The position numbers and the translations under genes are program-made. DNA of 64,000 bases, from the NCBI RefSeq assembly GCF_000204055.1, contig NW_006768821.1:217186-281185 (forward strand), written 5' to 3'. The stretch's first letter is position 1. The number at the start of each line of letters is the position of its first letter. Source of the DNA: Melampsora larici-populina 98AG31. Its lineage: Eukaryota; Basidiomycota; Pucciniomycetes; Pucciniales; Melampsoraceae. The notes below the pieces were generated by a model. The model did not search any database. It worked only from the letters and a program-made list of their open reading frames with translations, and was not told the origin of the DNA. Shown one piece after another: positions 1 to 10,911 of the stretch.

Positions 1-2930
1 CACATCCCCCTGTTCATTAACAAAAGTCTCAAATATAATAAAATCAAGTTCTGTTGTATTACCCAGAGCTCCAGGAAAACTCAGGGGTACACCCCAACAC
101 AGACCAATATGTATGTAAAAAAATGCAATGAAGACCCAAATAAAACTGGTGTACAAAATTTAAAGCTGCCTGAGGTTTCACATCACCAAGGGAACAATGC
201 CCACCTTTCAAATGAGCAGAGAAACTAGAAAAATCTTCCTGTACTATCTTCTTTCCAAACAAAAGACACATCCAGGGTTTGATGTAAGGATTTTACCACT
301 CTGACTCCTGTGACACTTTCAGGTACCATGTTTTTTGGTCTACATTGATTGGATATGATTGTCTATTGCTCCAGGGTTCTAGGGGTACAACTTCCCTCTT
401 TTGTACTCAATACCTTGCAGTGAAATCATGATACAGATCTTTGATCCAGAGGATAAAGAGAACTTGGATAAGAGAGAAAAACATTATAAAATTCTTCCAT
501 GTAGGATGAATTCTAGTTATAGAATATTGACAGCTGTTTCAGAAAATATGGAAAGAAGGATAAAAAAGAGTTGTTGCAACTGGCACAGCAAGAAAAATTT
601 GCAGAGATCCTCTTGATATGTTTTTTCTGGCTGCATTTTGCAAATTAGCAGGGAATTTCTTTGGTCAGAAACAAAGTTTAGGTTTTGCATTGCAACAATT
701 CTTCTTTTGAAAAAATAGACATTTTTGTTGTTGTGGTACCAGTGCTCTTTCACAAAAGACACATTACTCACAGAAACATGTCTCCAGTTGACTGCCAAGT
801 AGAGTATCAGTGCAAAAGTCTTGCACCAGGGTATGAGTTTCCAATACAAGAGTGTTCAGGGTCTGATCTGGGTCTACTAAAGAAGCACTTGGCATAGAAT
901 TGAATTGAAGAATAGAGGCTAGATGAAGGTTTAAATAAAGACAGAGAATGAAGAATAAAGAATTTAGTCAACTCAGTCTTTCAAAGATGAGGAAAAGAAG
1001 GCAGATTGAGGATAGATGAATATATACATACTTAAATATATGTATTTAATCTGATTGTGATAAGTCACTGACAAGCATATTTAGCACAAATTCACATGTT
1101 TGTGTGGATTGGATATCAAAAATCAGTTATGTGAATGAGTCAAGAAAAGGTAAAATCCTAACCTGACCCATTGGCCACCCAGAAAATATTGAAAGTAATG
1201 CTTAGAATGTTGGTTGGTGCATGCAATGATTAGAGAAACTGCAGGTCTGCTGAAGCTGTTGTAGACCTTTTGAAAGATCTGATCTAGTGGGCAACATCAA
1301 TCTTCATGTGAATGTTAAATCAAAGATGGTGGCAGTCCAACCCCGGAAAGACCCCACATTGGTCCGCACAGTTTGCCAAGATATCTCACGGGGGGAGTAT
1401 TTCACCAATGGGCACTGTATGCAGCAGAGCATCTTTGCTCATACAGCATGAGCGTCAGCTGCTTGGCAATTGTGGTGACGATGACGAGGACAGGCACATG
1501 GGTTATGGGGGAACCGAAGGCTCGTAGGCTGCGTCCTCAGAATTCAGAGAGCGTGCATGGTAATGTTAGAAGAGCTTTGGGTTAAATGGACGAAGGTGTT
1601 CAGAGCGAGTTGGCTGTTGTTCTCGAATTACATTTTTGCAAGGTACTACTGAGAAGACGACATATGACAAAAGATTTTTAAAGATATAGCATATCCGAAC
1701 CACCGACCCAACCATTATCATGCAAGGTTGGCTTGACAAGTCAAGCCGAACAAGCAATCTGAATAACAGCTAGATGATACACTGGGAATCAATAAGGGTA
1801 CTTAGACGTTCGCGTTTGATCTGGTCATCGACTCTGACACTCCTTCTTACCGGATTGTGTTCGCAGCGAAACCAAAAGGTACGAGACCCCTGGGCGCGAT
1901 AGTTTGTAAGAGGAGCAACACGGGAAGAGGAGGATGACGCCGCATGAGGAAAAGCTTTCATTGTGGCGAGCGCATGATAGGTATTTATGGAATCAAACGT
2001 CAGGGGCCGAATTGTGGGCGGATCTTGAGTGTCACTCGATCACTTGTGACATGTCACCAGAACACGTGCCCGAGATTGCGCACTGATGCGTCCGTCGGCT
2101 TCTTCCTCATGTGTACTTCTTGAGTCACACTCACGAGTGTCCAGCAACCGCCAGGCCAGGTTCTACATTGATGGTGTTCAGAACGGGAATGAACAGAAAG
2201 ATAGAAAAAGCGAAGGGGCAGGCGGATGATGTAAACACAACGACCCTATCTTGAGAGGGACTAATGGGAGTAATGGGACAATGCTATGGATACTTCTTAC
2301 ACCACTGGTGAAGAACGTCTTCTTCCGAGTGTTGACTTTTCATTTGGCATGCACCCAGAAAGTCTATAAGATGTGTCTATCAATGTCTTGTTTATTCTGC
2401 GGGTTTGTGAATCACATGAACAGCTGTAATTATTGCTTAATACATTCACAGCACATACAAGCTCATATCTCGGGACTAGCATTTTCACATCATACCTGTT
2501 GTGATGCAGGTTGGATATCTTTTTCGAAGCAATGATCATGCTGACGGAACTCATTTTTTCTGTGGATCAGAGAGCAAGCTTCATGGAAATTGTGCCAATG
2601 AGGCAGACATCATAGAATGAAATCTAACAGAAGTTTGAATCTGGAGCATCGACTAAAAGGATGTCTTTGCTTTAATGAGACATGAAAATGTAACGGGAAT
2701 GAACGAAGCCACGAAATTGCACGTTTTGACAACAGATAATTCCAAAGTGATGGATGAGGGTTTTTTTACATCACCAGAAACATCATAGATCAAAGTGAAT
2801 CGACTGTATCATTTTATGGAAACACACTTAGGAGACCAACACCTGGGATACATCGCACATCCTTATCAGATCATTAGCTATGGAAGGAACATAATATATT
2901 TGATGTTGCCATGAAGCGGGAAGACTTACA
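1..2930. other. No recognisable gene
   Basis: I see no coding region I can support. The longest open frames are under 100 codons, overlap on both strands and show no family motif. The stretch is AT-rich apart from a GC-richer pocket at about 1310-2250. The last part, about 2790-2900, resembles the sequence just beyond the 3' ends of Gag-like copies B (about 32100-32180) and C (about 35520-35600), so it is probably the shared 3' flank of that duplicated family. Confidence 0.5.
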
Positions 2931-5049
2931 TTGAGAGTGTGAATTTTAAAACACTATAGAAGAATTATCGACGACCGCCCTCTTCCCTATAAGCCGTTTG
3001 CAATTGATCAATGGTCATTTTGGCAGGCAGGACACGTGAAGGATTGAGCAATTGGACAGCTGCTCTCCAAGGGTCTCTTCTGTGGCCCGGAGGGCAGAGG
3101 AATTCACCTCTTTTACTCTTGTTGTAGAACAAACGATACCGTCCGAGCTCCTCATGGTCAATAGGTTTACCATCAATATAATACTTTCTGTATAGATATA
3201 GAAGGTCAGGCTTGTGAAGGTCCCAATAAATGACGAGTCTCGGTATGTGATTCTGAAGCTTGTATCGCATATATTCCATGGTACCTGGCTTCATATGTGG
3301 CGCTGATGGTGAATGATATTCTTGGACCCTATTTGTCTGAAAGATATGAGAGTCAGACTTGTGAAAAGTGATATAGTCATTGTTATGACCAACTCTTTGT
3401 CTGGCGTGTGCTTCAAAACGATCAAAATTTTCTTGCGCTAGTCTCTGAAGAGCCCTGGCACCCTCCTGTGATGCCCGTACACGAAGTAGTTGTCCCTCGT
3501 GGCTTGGACTGGCTTTCGTTGGGCCAGGGATTTCGGGAGTCCTTATTTTTGGACGCGATGGCATCGGTTTCTGGTCTAGCTTTGTGCGTAGATGAGGTCC
3601 AGTGGGGGGATTCTGCGCTGCGCAACTTGATGCCACTTGTTCTTCGTATACCTGTACAACTACTGAAGGATCTTTTGTGGATAAGAAGTCGGATAAATCT
3701 CGGCGAAGAGAAGAACACGGAGGATAAGTCGCTTGTCTAGGCGTGGTACGTACCGTCATTATTCGAAGCAGACTTTAATTCCTTCTTGATATTGGGCTTG
3801 ACTTCGTTTGAAATGTAATTCTTCACATCCTTGTCTACATTCGGCTTCACATCCTTCTGGGAATCAAAGACCTCTGGAGAACCACCGACAGTTTCTTCTC
3901 TCGCTCCCGGGGAACCGTTTGCCGTGCTCGGCCCTGGCATACTAGAGGAAGATATTTGCGGAGACATACTAGGCGCATTAGCATCTTCTCGAGGGGTTCG
4001 CCAAGATTGGCATCTTTCAACACTTTTTGACTCGGTCGTGACATAAAATGTGGAAATACGATGTTCCGACTGCAAGGGGGACAAGTGCAAGCGCGTCTAG
4101 AAAAGAGTGAAAAGTCAATTGGTAGGATCATAGTAAGGGAGAAATAGCGCACCTGAGATCCATCATGAGACACTTGTTCACGCACTTGATTGGTCACTAA
4201 AGAAGCGCCCGATGCGTTTTCCTTAGTGGCCGCATTCGATGAACTCGAGATTGTGGTCTGACCTGAAAACGGTGAAGTTTTTGGAATCAGCGTTGGCCAA
4301 AAGTTTGGGACAGCAATGCACATGCGACTCTATGGATTTACATGTCTTGGAAGAGCGATCGCATTTGGCGACTCTTGGAAGGTCGCGCCCAGGTTTGAGC
4401 GCCGATGAGTCGGAAATTTCATCCACCCAAGGGTTGAAGAAGAGTGATGTAGGCGGAGATAGTTCGACGTGCGATGGTAACAAAGGCTGATTATTTGTCT
4501 GAGATTGTTTCAATGAGGTTGAACGAGTTAAGAGTTGCTTCTCTTGTGGAGAAAGGCTGTCCACATCCTCGAGCGCTGGGTTGGCTGGACCCACTGCTGA
4601 AGAAACAGCCTCTTGATTAGAGTGGAATGCGGTCTTGAGGTGGGCAAGAACCTCGTCCAAAGTCGCCAAAGATTCTTCGTGAATTAATTTCTCTTTCAAG
4701 GACTGATGACTTGATGGAAACATGGACAGAACAAACATCCGGCATTGTACGCTGTCCGTGGCCTGTCCAGCTGCTTCAAGTTGAGTGACAGCAGCGGAAA
4801 GATTTACAAGAAGGTTCGGGCTTTCCAGGTCCATTCCGCATTCATAGAATTGACTCCAAGCTTTGTTCACTCGAAGTGGATTCACGTCTCCGTATCTTCA
4901 ATCACAGGGGGGAAAATAGAAGCTCGCATAGATGTGAGCAGATAAAGTTTGGAGGTCTCTCCAAGATTGTTTCCAGTTTGTTTCCAATTTTCTTCCAATT
5001 TTCCTCCAGTTCTCTTTCAGATCATCATCTGATTAAATTGTCAGCATGG

Positions 5050-5130
5050 CCTGAGCAGATGATTTAGGCCTTCCTCAGGCTTTATCCCTTAGCCAAGAAG
5101 CCTGAGGGAGGGCTAGCTCATCTGCTCAGG
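5050..5130. repeat. Inverted repeat inside the CACTA-like element
   Basis: The arm CCTGAGCAGATGA at 5050-5062 is repeated in inverse at 5118-5130. A second, inner pair (GCCTTCCTCAGGC against GCCTGAGGGAGGGC) lies between them. This forms a strong hairpin next to the tandem array. Confidence 0.8.
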
Positions 5131-5229
5131 TCATGTCGGGCCCTCCAATGCTCAGCCTGCACAGTCAAGTGACCAAATGTGATTGAGCGGTGAGAGACCC
5201 AACCAAACGTGTGAAACACAATGGGAACC

Positions 5230-6170
5230 ATCCCTTTGGATAATTGTGATCCCAGGAATGCCACTGAGGACTAGGTGAGCAGCCCCTCAGCTAATACTTG
5301 GTGGCATCCTTTGGATGCTTCTGATCCCAGGAATGCCACTGAGGACTAGGTGAGCAGCCCCTCAGCTAATACTTGGTGGCATCCTTTGGATGCTTCTGAT
5401 CCCAGGAATGCCACTGAGGACTAGGTGAGCAGCCCCTCAGCTAATACTTGGTGGCATCCTTTGGATGCTTCTGATCCCAGGAATGCCACTGAGGACTAGG
5501 TGAGTAGCCCCTCAGCTAATACTCGGTGACATCGTTTGGATGCTTCTGATCCCAGGAATGCCACTGAGGACTAGCTGAGCAGCCCCTCAGCCAATACTCA
5601 GTGACATCCTTTGGATGCTTCTGATCCCAGGAATGCCACTGAGGACTAGGTGAGCAGCCCCTCAGCTAATACTTGGTGGCATCCTTTGGATGCTTCTGAT
5701 CCCAGGAATGCCACTGAGGACTAGGTGAGCAGCCCCTCAGCTAATACTTGGTGGCATCCTTTGGATGCTTCTGATCCCAGGAATGCCACTGAGGACTAGG
5801 TGAGCAGCCCCTCAGCTAATACTTGGTGGCATCCTTTGGATGCTTCTGATCCCAGGAATGCCACTGAGGACTAGGTGAGTAGCCCCTCAGCTAATACTCG
5901 GTGACATCGTTTGGATGCTTCTGATCCCAGGAATGCCACTGAGGACTAGGTGAGCAGCCCCTCAGCTAATACTTGGTGACATCCTTTGGATCCTCTTGAT
6001 CCCAGGAATACCACTGAGGACTAGCTGAGCAGCTGCACTGAACTGAGCATCCCCTCGGCCAATACTGAGTGGAATTCTTTGGATAATTCCAATCCCAGGA
6101 ATGCCACTTAGGACTAGCTGAGCGGCCCCTCAGCCAATACTCAGTGACATCCTTTGGACCCTTCTGAGGG
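5230..6170. repeat. 75-bp tandem array, about 12 units
   Basis: The block CCCAGGAATGCCACTGAGG starts at 5251 and recurs every 75 nt at 5326, 5401, 5476, 5551, 5626, 5701, 5776, 5851, 5926 and 6001. A diverged unit begins at 6094 after an 18-nt expansion. Most inner units are identical or nearly so, while the first and last units are diverged. Each unit holds a short CTGAGG...CCTCAG palindrome. The reading frames across the array are by-products of the repeat. Confidence 0.95.
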
Positions 6171-6846
6171 TGATTCTGAGTATACAGTGATGTGTCAGCT
6201 GGGTCCTGAGCACGCATCCATGCTCAAGAAAGGCTCACCCGAGATGAAGATGAGCATGCTTTAGCAAACTCAAGCAATACCTAAGTATTACAGGCTGAGC
6301 ACGTTGGCACCACCAAAATGGTGAATTGAAAGAATCTGAAGGAAATTGAAACATTTTTGGAGTTATCAGGAAGGTACCCTCTGCTCACATCTATGTGAGC
6401 TTTCATTTTTCCCCCTGTGGATAGAGATGTATCCAGAGTTGCTGCACTGATTTTTGGAGAGCAGGGTTGCTGATGACCATTTGAGCGTCGCAATTATGAA
6501 GTTGTCCCATGATGATATTAAAAGCTTTGTGATCCTTTGTCCAAATCTGATGGCCACTTTCTAATGGTGTACTCTCGATGGGGGGAGCTGCAATGTCCGT
6601 GACGACTCCTAGCAGATCAGCTTCTTCAAGCAAAGTCTGAGTTCTGGAACGCCAAACCGGGTAGGAGTGCTTGCTCAATGGCTGAGCAGGTACGTATACA
6701 TAGACCGTATTGATATCCATGATGGTGTGGCAGTCGCAACGAGTAATATTTTTAGTAAGCTTGTATCTCCAGAATGAGAATCAGATGAATTATTTGAAAG
6801 TGAAAGCCTAGGGAGGAAGCAAATTTTGAAAAAATCACAGCAACAA

Positions 6847-8581
6847 TGGACCAGCTGCGCTTTTTTGCGCTTCGGGCCTGGCAGCTGGAGCGCAGCTGAA
6901 ATACGCTGCGAGAATTTTCAATTTGCTGCAGCGCAGCTTCTAAACGCTGTGTTCCAAGGCGCAGCGCAGCATTTACATGCCTCATTCTGAAACTCCAAGC
7001 TGCAGCGCAGCGCCCTGAAACGACCGCTGCAGCTTTTCAGCGCGCTGCAGTTGCTTACCTCATCAGAGAGTCACAAAACACAAAAAAAATTATTATTGCA
7101 ATTTGAAACCAAAGATGCAAAAAACATCATAAATAGTCTTTTTCTCAAACACAAACAGAAGCAAAAGCAAAAGATAGAAAAGAGGTTTTTCTAAAAATGG
7201 TGAACAAAATCGCAAAAAAGAAGTTCATTTTTTCATGGTAAACAAAGATAGAAAAACACATCGACAAAAGGGACCCTTGGGAGTCTTATACTCTAGATTA
7301 CGAATTCAAAAAAATTGGTTCACCTAAGCAAATCTTCTGATCAACTTGATGCTGAAGTCGTAACCCTTTCCTATCCAAAGATCTGCCTCTACTTCTGACA
7401 TCACCATCACCAAACTGGTGATCCAATAGATCTTCATCATTAGTAGTAGAAAGAGAAGGATAAACCAAAGATAAAATATGTTGTGAAGGTTTTTGATTAT
7501 GATTTTGATGTGGATTAGGTTTACATAAGAATTGATTTGATAAAGATCTTGCAAATCCAGTCAAATTGTATGAATGAATTGGATGAATCAAGTCGATCCT
7601 TGATTTTCCAGTTTCTATTTCAATTAGATGATGATGATCATGATCATGTTGGATCGATTGGATAGTTTTGTTTGATGATATGTTGATTAGTATTACTTAG
7701 ATAATGATGGCTTCTTTTTTTGATTCTGCTTTACTTGATGATGATTTTGATGGGGTTTGATCTTTCAAATATGATAAACATGTCAGAAGTTCCAGAATCG
7801 AGTTAGATGGCTTCAATCAGTGGGTTGAAAAGTAGAGAGTCAATTGAGGATGATTCTTGTGAACTTTTTTGACTGTGTTGTGAGTCTGATTTTGCTTTTT
7901 CAAGATTTGAATGTCATTCAAGATTCACCCAATTGTTCAAGTTGATAGTCTTGACTTGGAGAAGTTTATATAAGTTGATGATGGTGTTTGGATTGATTGA
8001 GAAAGCAATAAAAATTGAAATCCGACTTGCAAACTGACTGCTTTGAGTCATAGATGGCAAAGAGAAGATTGTGACTTGATTGTTTGGTCCAACAGTCACA
8101 CGTAGTCCTGAATTTATCGGACCTTGAGCGACAGTCAATAGCTTGATTTGAATCAAATGACCTTTGCATGGTTCCTAAGTTGCACACCAAGAGTAAGATA
8201 ATCGAATTTCATGTGATTGATGTGTATGCTTCAAACAATTTGAATGTTGTTGAAGAAGTTGGTAAAGTTGAATCTTGATTTTGATCATAAAGCATAGTCA
8301 ATGAAACTCTTGATGCTGTTGATTGCTGAGCTGGAATTTCAAGTTTGGACTCTTTACCACAATTACCCGCTGACACACTTTTTAGCGGGTCAGCGGTCCG
8401 AAGCGCAGCTTGTGCAGCGGTTGGGGCCAGCTGCACAGCTGGAGCGCAGCGGGCCAAAACAATTGGCTTTTGGCTGGTCCGTCAGCGCAGCTCACTTGAG
8501 CTGCGCTTCTGGGCCTCAGAAGCGCGGCGGCCCGGCGCTGCGCAGCAGCTGGCAGCGGCTGCCTGCAGCGCAACTGGTCCA
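6847..8581. mobile_element. Non-autonomous element with GC-rich inverted ends
   Basis: The ends are TGGACCAGCTGCGCT on the left and its near-perfect inverse (one mismatch in 15) on the right. Both terminal zones, about 6847-7060 and 8370-8581, are dense in AGCGCAG/GCAGCGC words, in contrast to the AT-rich interior. I find no clear target duplication. The interior has no transposase. It holds an unrecognised 97-codon frame on the minus strand (7591-7298), which could be captured host sequence. The superfamily is not assigned. Confidence 0.65.
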
Positions 8582-9600
8582 ACATTGATCACAGGCCAAA
8601 CGAAGAGTGATCAACATAAACTACAAAGGTAAAATGATTCCTTTCAAAAAAGACCCTATGTATTCAACTGAACATACCTCATGCATCCAGCTGAGTACTT
8701 ACTTGATTACCCTCTTGATTACTAGGTTTCATGTCCAGTCAGGCTCAGCTCCAATGTGGCTCACGCAGCTATCTCAATAAAGGGTCTCACTCCGATCAGC
8801 ATCTGTTGTAGAGGTCCGCATTAAATGGGGAGTATTTAGAAAAGAATAAGAGCAGAACAAGTGAGCTCAGAACGTACAAAGCAGGACTTGACATGTATCC
8901 TCTACATAGCCTGCTGAGCACTTCCTGTCGTGCGGTTTGAAGACCTCATTTGCCCATGTATGTACACATCCAGACGACATTACACACTACTTCTTTCCCA
9001 TCAATTCTTTCTGTTTGTCCCAAATCCTCGCTGCCTCTTGAAACGATCGGGTTCATGATCAGCCTTGCAGACAATTGTCATACTATGGGGAATGGGTCTG
9101 GGCCTAGGTTGCTGCTGCAACGTGGGTTTTTTACGCTTAACTGCCATGAGGCAAGTCTATTAGCGTGCATGTGAAATGAAAAAAGATGACGCGTAGTGAG
9201 ACTGAGAAATGAAGAAAAGCGTGAAAAAACATGACGATGACCTGAGCAGAAATGAGAGCATGTAGTTCAACCACCCTCGTAGGGAGATGAGTTGGTGATG
9301 GTATTGATAGAGTGGTGATGTCGAAACCATTAAATGGTTGAGTGGTGGGAGAACTCTCTCTTGTTTCTGTTGGCATCAATCATGGGCGCATTCGTAGAAT
9401 GGTGTTAGTGGTACGTGCAATTTTGTGCATGGAAGTCGTGGACATTCCGTACCTTGGAAGGTGACTGCTTGAGTCATTGCATTCCGTTAGGGGATCGATG
9501 ATCGCGCCCTATGAAAGATACCTGGGACGGGTACTTTGTCAACAATAGAGTGTGGGACGGTTATTGTAGGTAACTCACCCTATGTTGCCGTTGACTGCGG
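8582..9600. other. No recognisable gene
   Basis: I see nothing coding here that I can support. It lies between a GC-ended transposon and the 3' side of a tyrosine-recombinase retrotransposon. Part of it, probably from about 9400, may be that element's 3' untranslated end, but I could not find direct repeats that would fix the boundary. Confidence 0.4.
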
Positions 9601-9613
9601 CGGTCACTACGGG

Positions 9614-10762
9614 TTACGGCTTTGTCATTAGTCCACGGCTGTGGAACAGAAAGTCCGTATGAAGAAGAATGTCAGCGGCTGCTGAGACTCTGGTAGCGAG
9701 AGCTATGGTAGGTGAGCTGGGAGACAACAGGGTGCTTACGGGAGCGGCTCCTGGAAACTCGACCTGCTTTCCTATGGACATTCCTTCGCTTTGGGCGAAT
9801 TTTTGAGCGTTGTTGAGGTTTAGGAGGGGGTGTGTCCTGATGTACGTCTCGAAAGCGTTGGAAGACCAGCGGCTGATCTGTCGGATCGTGTTTAGTTTCA
9901 TGCCACTTTGGGCAAACGCTGTCGCGCCTCCAGCTCGTAGAGAGTGCCCAGTCCGGGTGCGTTCGAATAGAACTTGCAGACGCGAGATGAACCAGGTCCT
10001 GGTCGGTTGGGAACCGTCTTCCCGAACGAGCAGCAACGGTTCGCAGGGGAAGCAACGGTCACGCCAGACCGTGTAGTAGAGTAGTGTTTTCACCGGACAG
10101 TAGGGGTCTTTCGGACGGTTGGTTATCGAGACCTCGGCTCCTGAATAGCAGTTGTCTGCTTTTTGGAATGGTAAGTTGTAGCAGGCCACCGATCCGCACA
10201 GCGAGAAGACTAGTGACGATTGTCGAATCGATTTTCGGCAGTTTTGGAGTTTTTCTGAGTCAGGGATAGTTAGTTCCCCCAGTCTGTGGAGGCCAGAGAA
10301 TCCCAGAGCTACGATAGTGTTGAACAGAGCGTCGTTGAAGGTCGATTTGTAGAATTCGGCGCAGGTTTTTACGTCTCTGAGCGTCATGGCGTTCGCGCGA
10401 GTTGATGGGAGCAAGAACCCCTTGTAGCAGCCTTGGAGGAATTTTTTGACTCTTGAGGAGTTGCGTGCTGTGTCTACAAATGGGAAATCGGCTCTCATGA
10501 CGTGAGCGATTCCCGTGAGGTATTTGCTGACCGTCGTCGGTCGCAATTCTCTGGAGACTGATGATACGAAGTGAGCGAGGGTTGTTTCGTCGGGGTACAG
10601 TTTATATTTTTCGTCGGTGCAGAATTTTTGGAATCGTCGGTAACCAGATTGGTATTTCGACTGGGTGTTTGGGTCAAGCGAGTTTTCGATGTCCGTTTTG
10701 TTGTTGGTTTCGTTTTCCTCGAATCTTAGTGCCGCCTTGCGGCAGCTTTTGGTTTTGCCCAT
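9614..10762 (-). CDS. Tyrosine recombinase of YR retrotransposon 1
   Basis: A 382-residue protein that would integrate the circular cDNA of the element through a 3'-phosphotyrosine intermediate. An N-terminal SAM-like core-binding region (about residues 30-130, TQSKYQSGYRRFQKFC) is followed by the catalytic domain. The first catalytic Arg lies in GLHRLGELT (about residue 180), the HxxR box is HSLRAGG (about 270), and the nucleophilic Tyr is in AFETYIRTHP (about 305), after ISRWSS. It starts at an ATG 150 nt downstream of the RT stop. The frame is complete and looks functional. A Ser/Ala-rich tail follows the catalytic domain. Cryptons also encode such enzymes, but the adjoining RT gene argues for a retrotransposon. 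Confidence 0.9.
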   Translation of the reverse strand: MGKTKSCRKAALRFEENETNNKTDIENSLDPNTQSKYQSGYRRFQKFCTDEKYKLYPDETTLAHFVSSVSRELRPTTVSKYLTGIAHVMRADFPFVDTARNSSRVKKFLQGCYKGFLLPSTRANAMTLRDVKTCAEFYKSTFNDALFNTIVALGFSGLHRLGELTIPDSEKLQNCRKSIRQSSLVFSLCGSVACYNLPFQKADNCYSGAEVSITNRPKDPYCPVKTLLYYTVWRDRCFPCEPLLLVREDGSQPTRTWFISRLQVLFERTRTGHSLRAGGATAFAQSGMKLNTIRQISRWSSNAFETYIRTHPLLNLNNAQKFAQSEGMSIGKQVEFPGAAPVSTLLSPSSPTIALATRVSAAADILLHTDFLFHSRGLMTKP

Positions 10763-10911
10763 CTTGGCGGAAATGAAAAGGAAGAAGAAACAACCAGAGA
10801 AATAATTTTTTGAGATTTTATATTTGGTTTTTGAATCTTTTTGATAGAAAAAAGGAATTGACAGGCGAAGAAACAGAGAGAAAAAATGGAGAATTCCTAA
10901 TTGGACGGTTA

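Larger units (their letters stand above)
4903..6419. mobile_element. CACTA-like non-autonomous DNA transposon
   Basis: The inverted ends read CACAGGGGG...CCCCCTGTG, and the match continues inward through the GCTCRCATAGATGTGAGC block. The flanks are aat (left) and gat (right). The uninterrupted paralogue B has a single gat at the same codon position, so the insertion made a 3-bp target duplication with one later change. CAC...GTG ends and a 3-bp duplication fit the CACTA (EnSpm/CMC) group. The element has no transposase frame. Its interior is mostly a 75-bp tandem array plus a hairpin. Confidence 0.8.
2965..6720 (-). pseudogene. Gag-like multi-copy gene, copy A (disrupted)
   Basis: Paralogue of copies B (32225-34442) and C (35690-39310). 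The start codon is at 6720, with an N-terminal block (VYVYVPAQPLSKHSYPVWR) that matches the start of B. The reading frame breaks at 6419, where a 1.5-kb element is inserted, and resumes at 4902. The middle (4885-4223) resembles the UBN2-type Gag region of Ty1/copia elements: a conserved Trp-rich stretch, then a small-hydrophobic block around LSMFPSSHQSLK. There are frame changes near 4310 and 3755. A GT-AG intron at 4152-4070 matches one in B at 33524-33447, in the same phase. An octapeptide array lies at 3764-3859. The conserved C-terminal region (KSDSHIFQTN ... RDPWRAA ... LLNPSRVL) ends at 2965. No protease, RT or zinc knuckle is seen. The function of the C-terminal region is unknown. Confidence 0.75.

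Noticed and set aside
3640..3760. A second intron (GTACGT...CAG) in the Gag-like family, also at about 33080-32985 in copy B
   Set aside because: The donor and acceptor phases do not match in copy B, which reads through without a break. The frame change in copy A is better explained as a frameshift.
5966..6217. An 83-codon frame with repeated YWLRG/YSWD motifs
   Set aside because: The apparent protein repeats come from the 75-bp DNA tandem array, not from a gene.
8301..8632. Overlapping Ala/Gln/Ser-rich frames of 95 codons on both strands
   Set aside because: Products of the GCAGCGC-rich transposon end; all frames are open because of the repeat composition.
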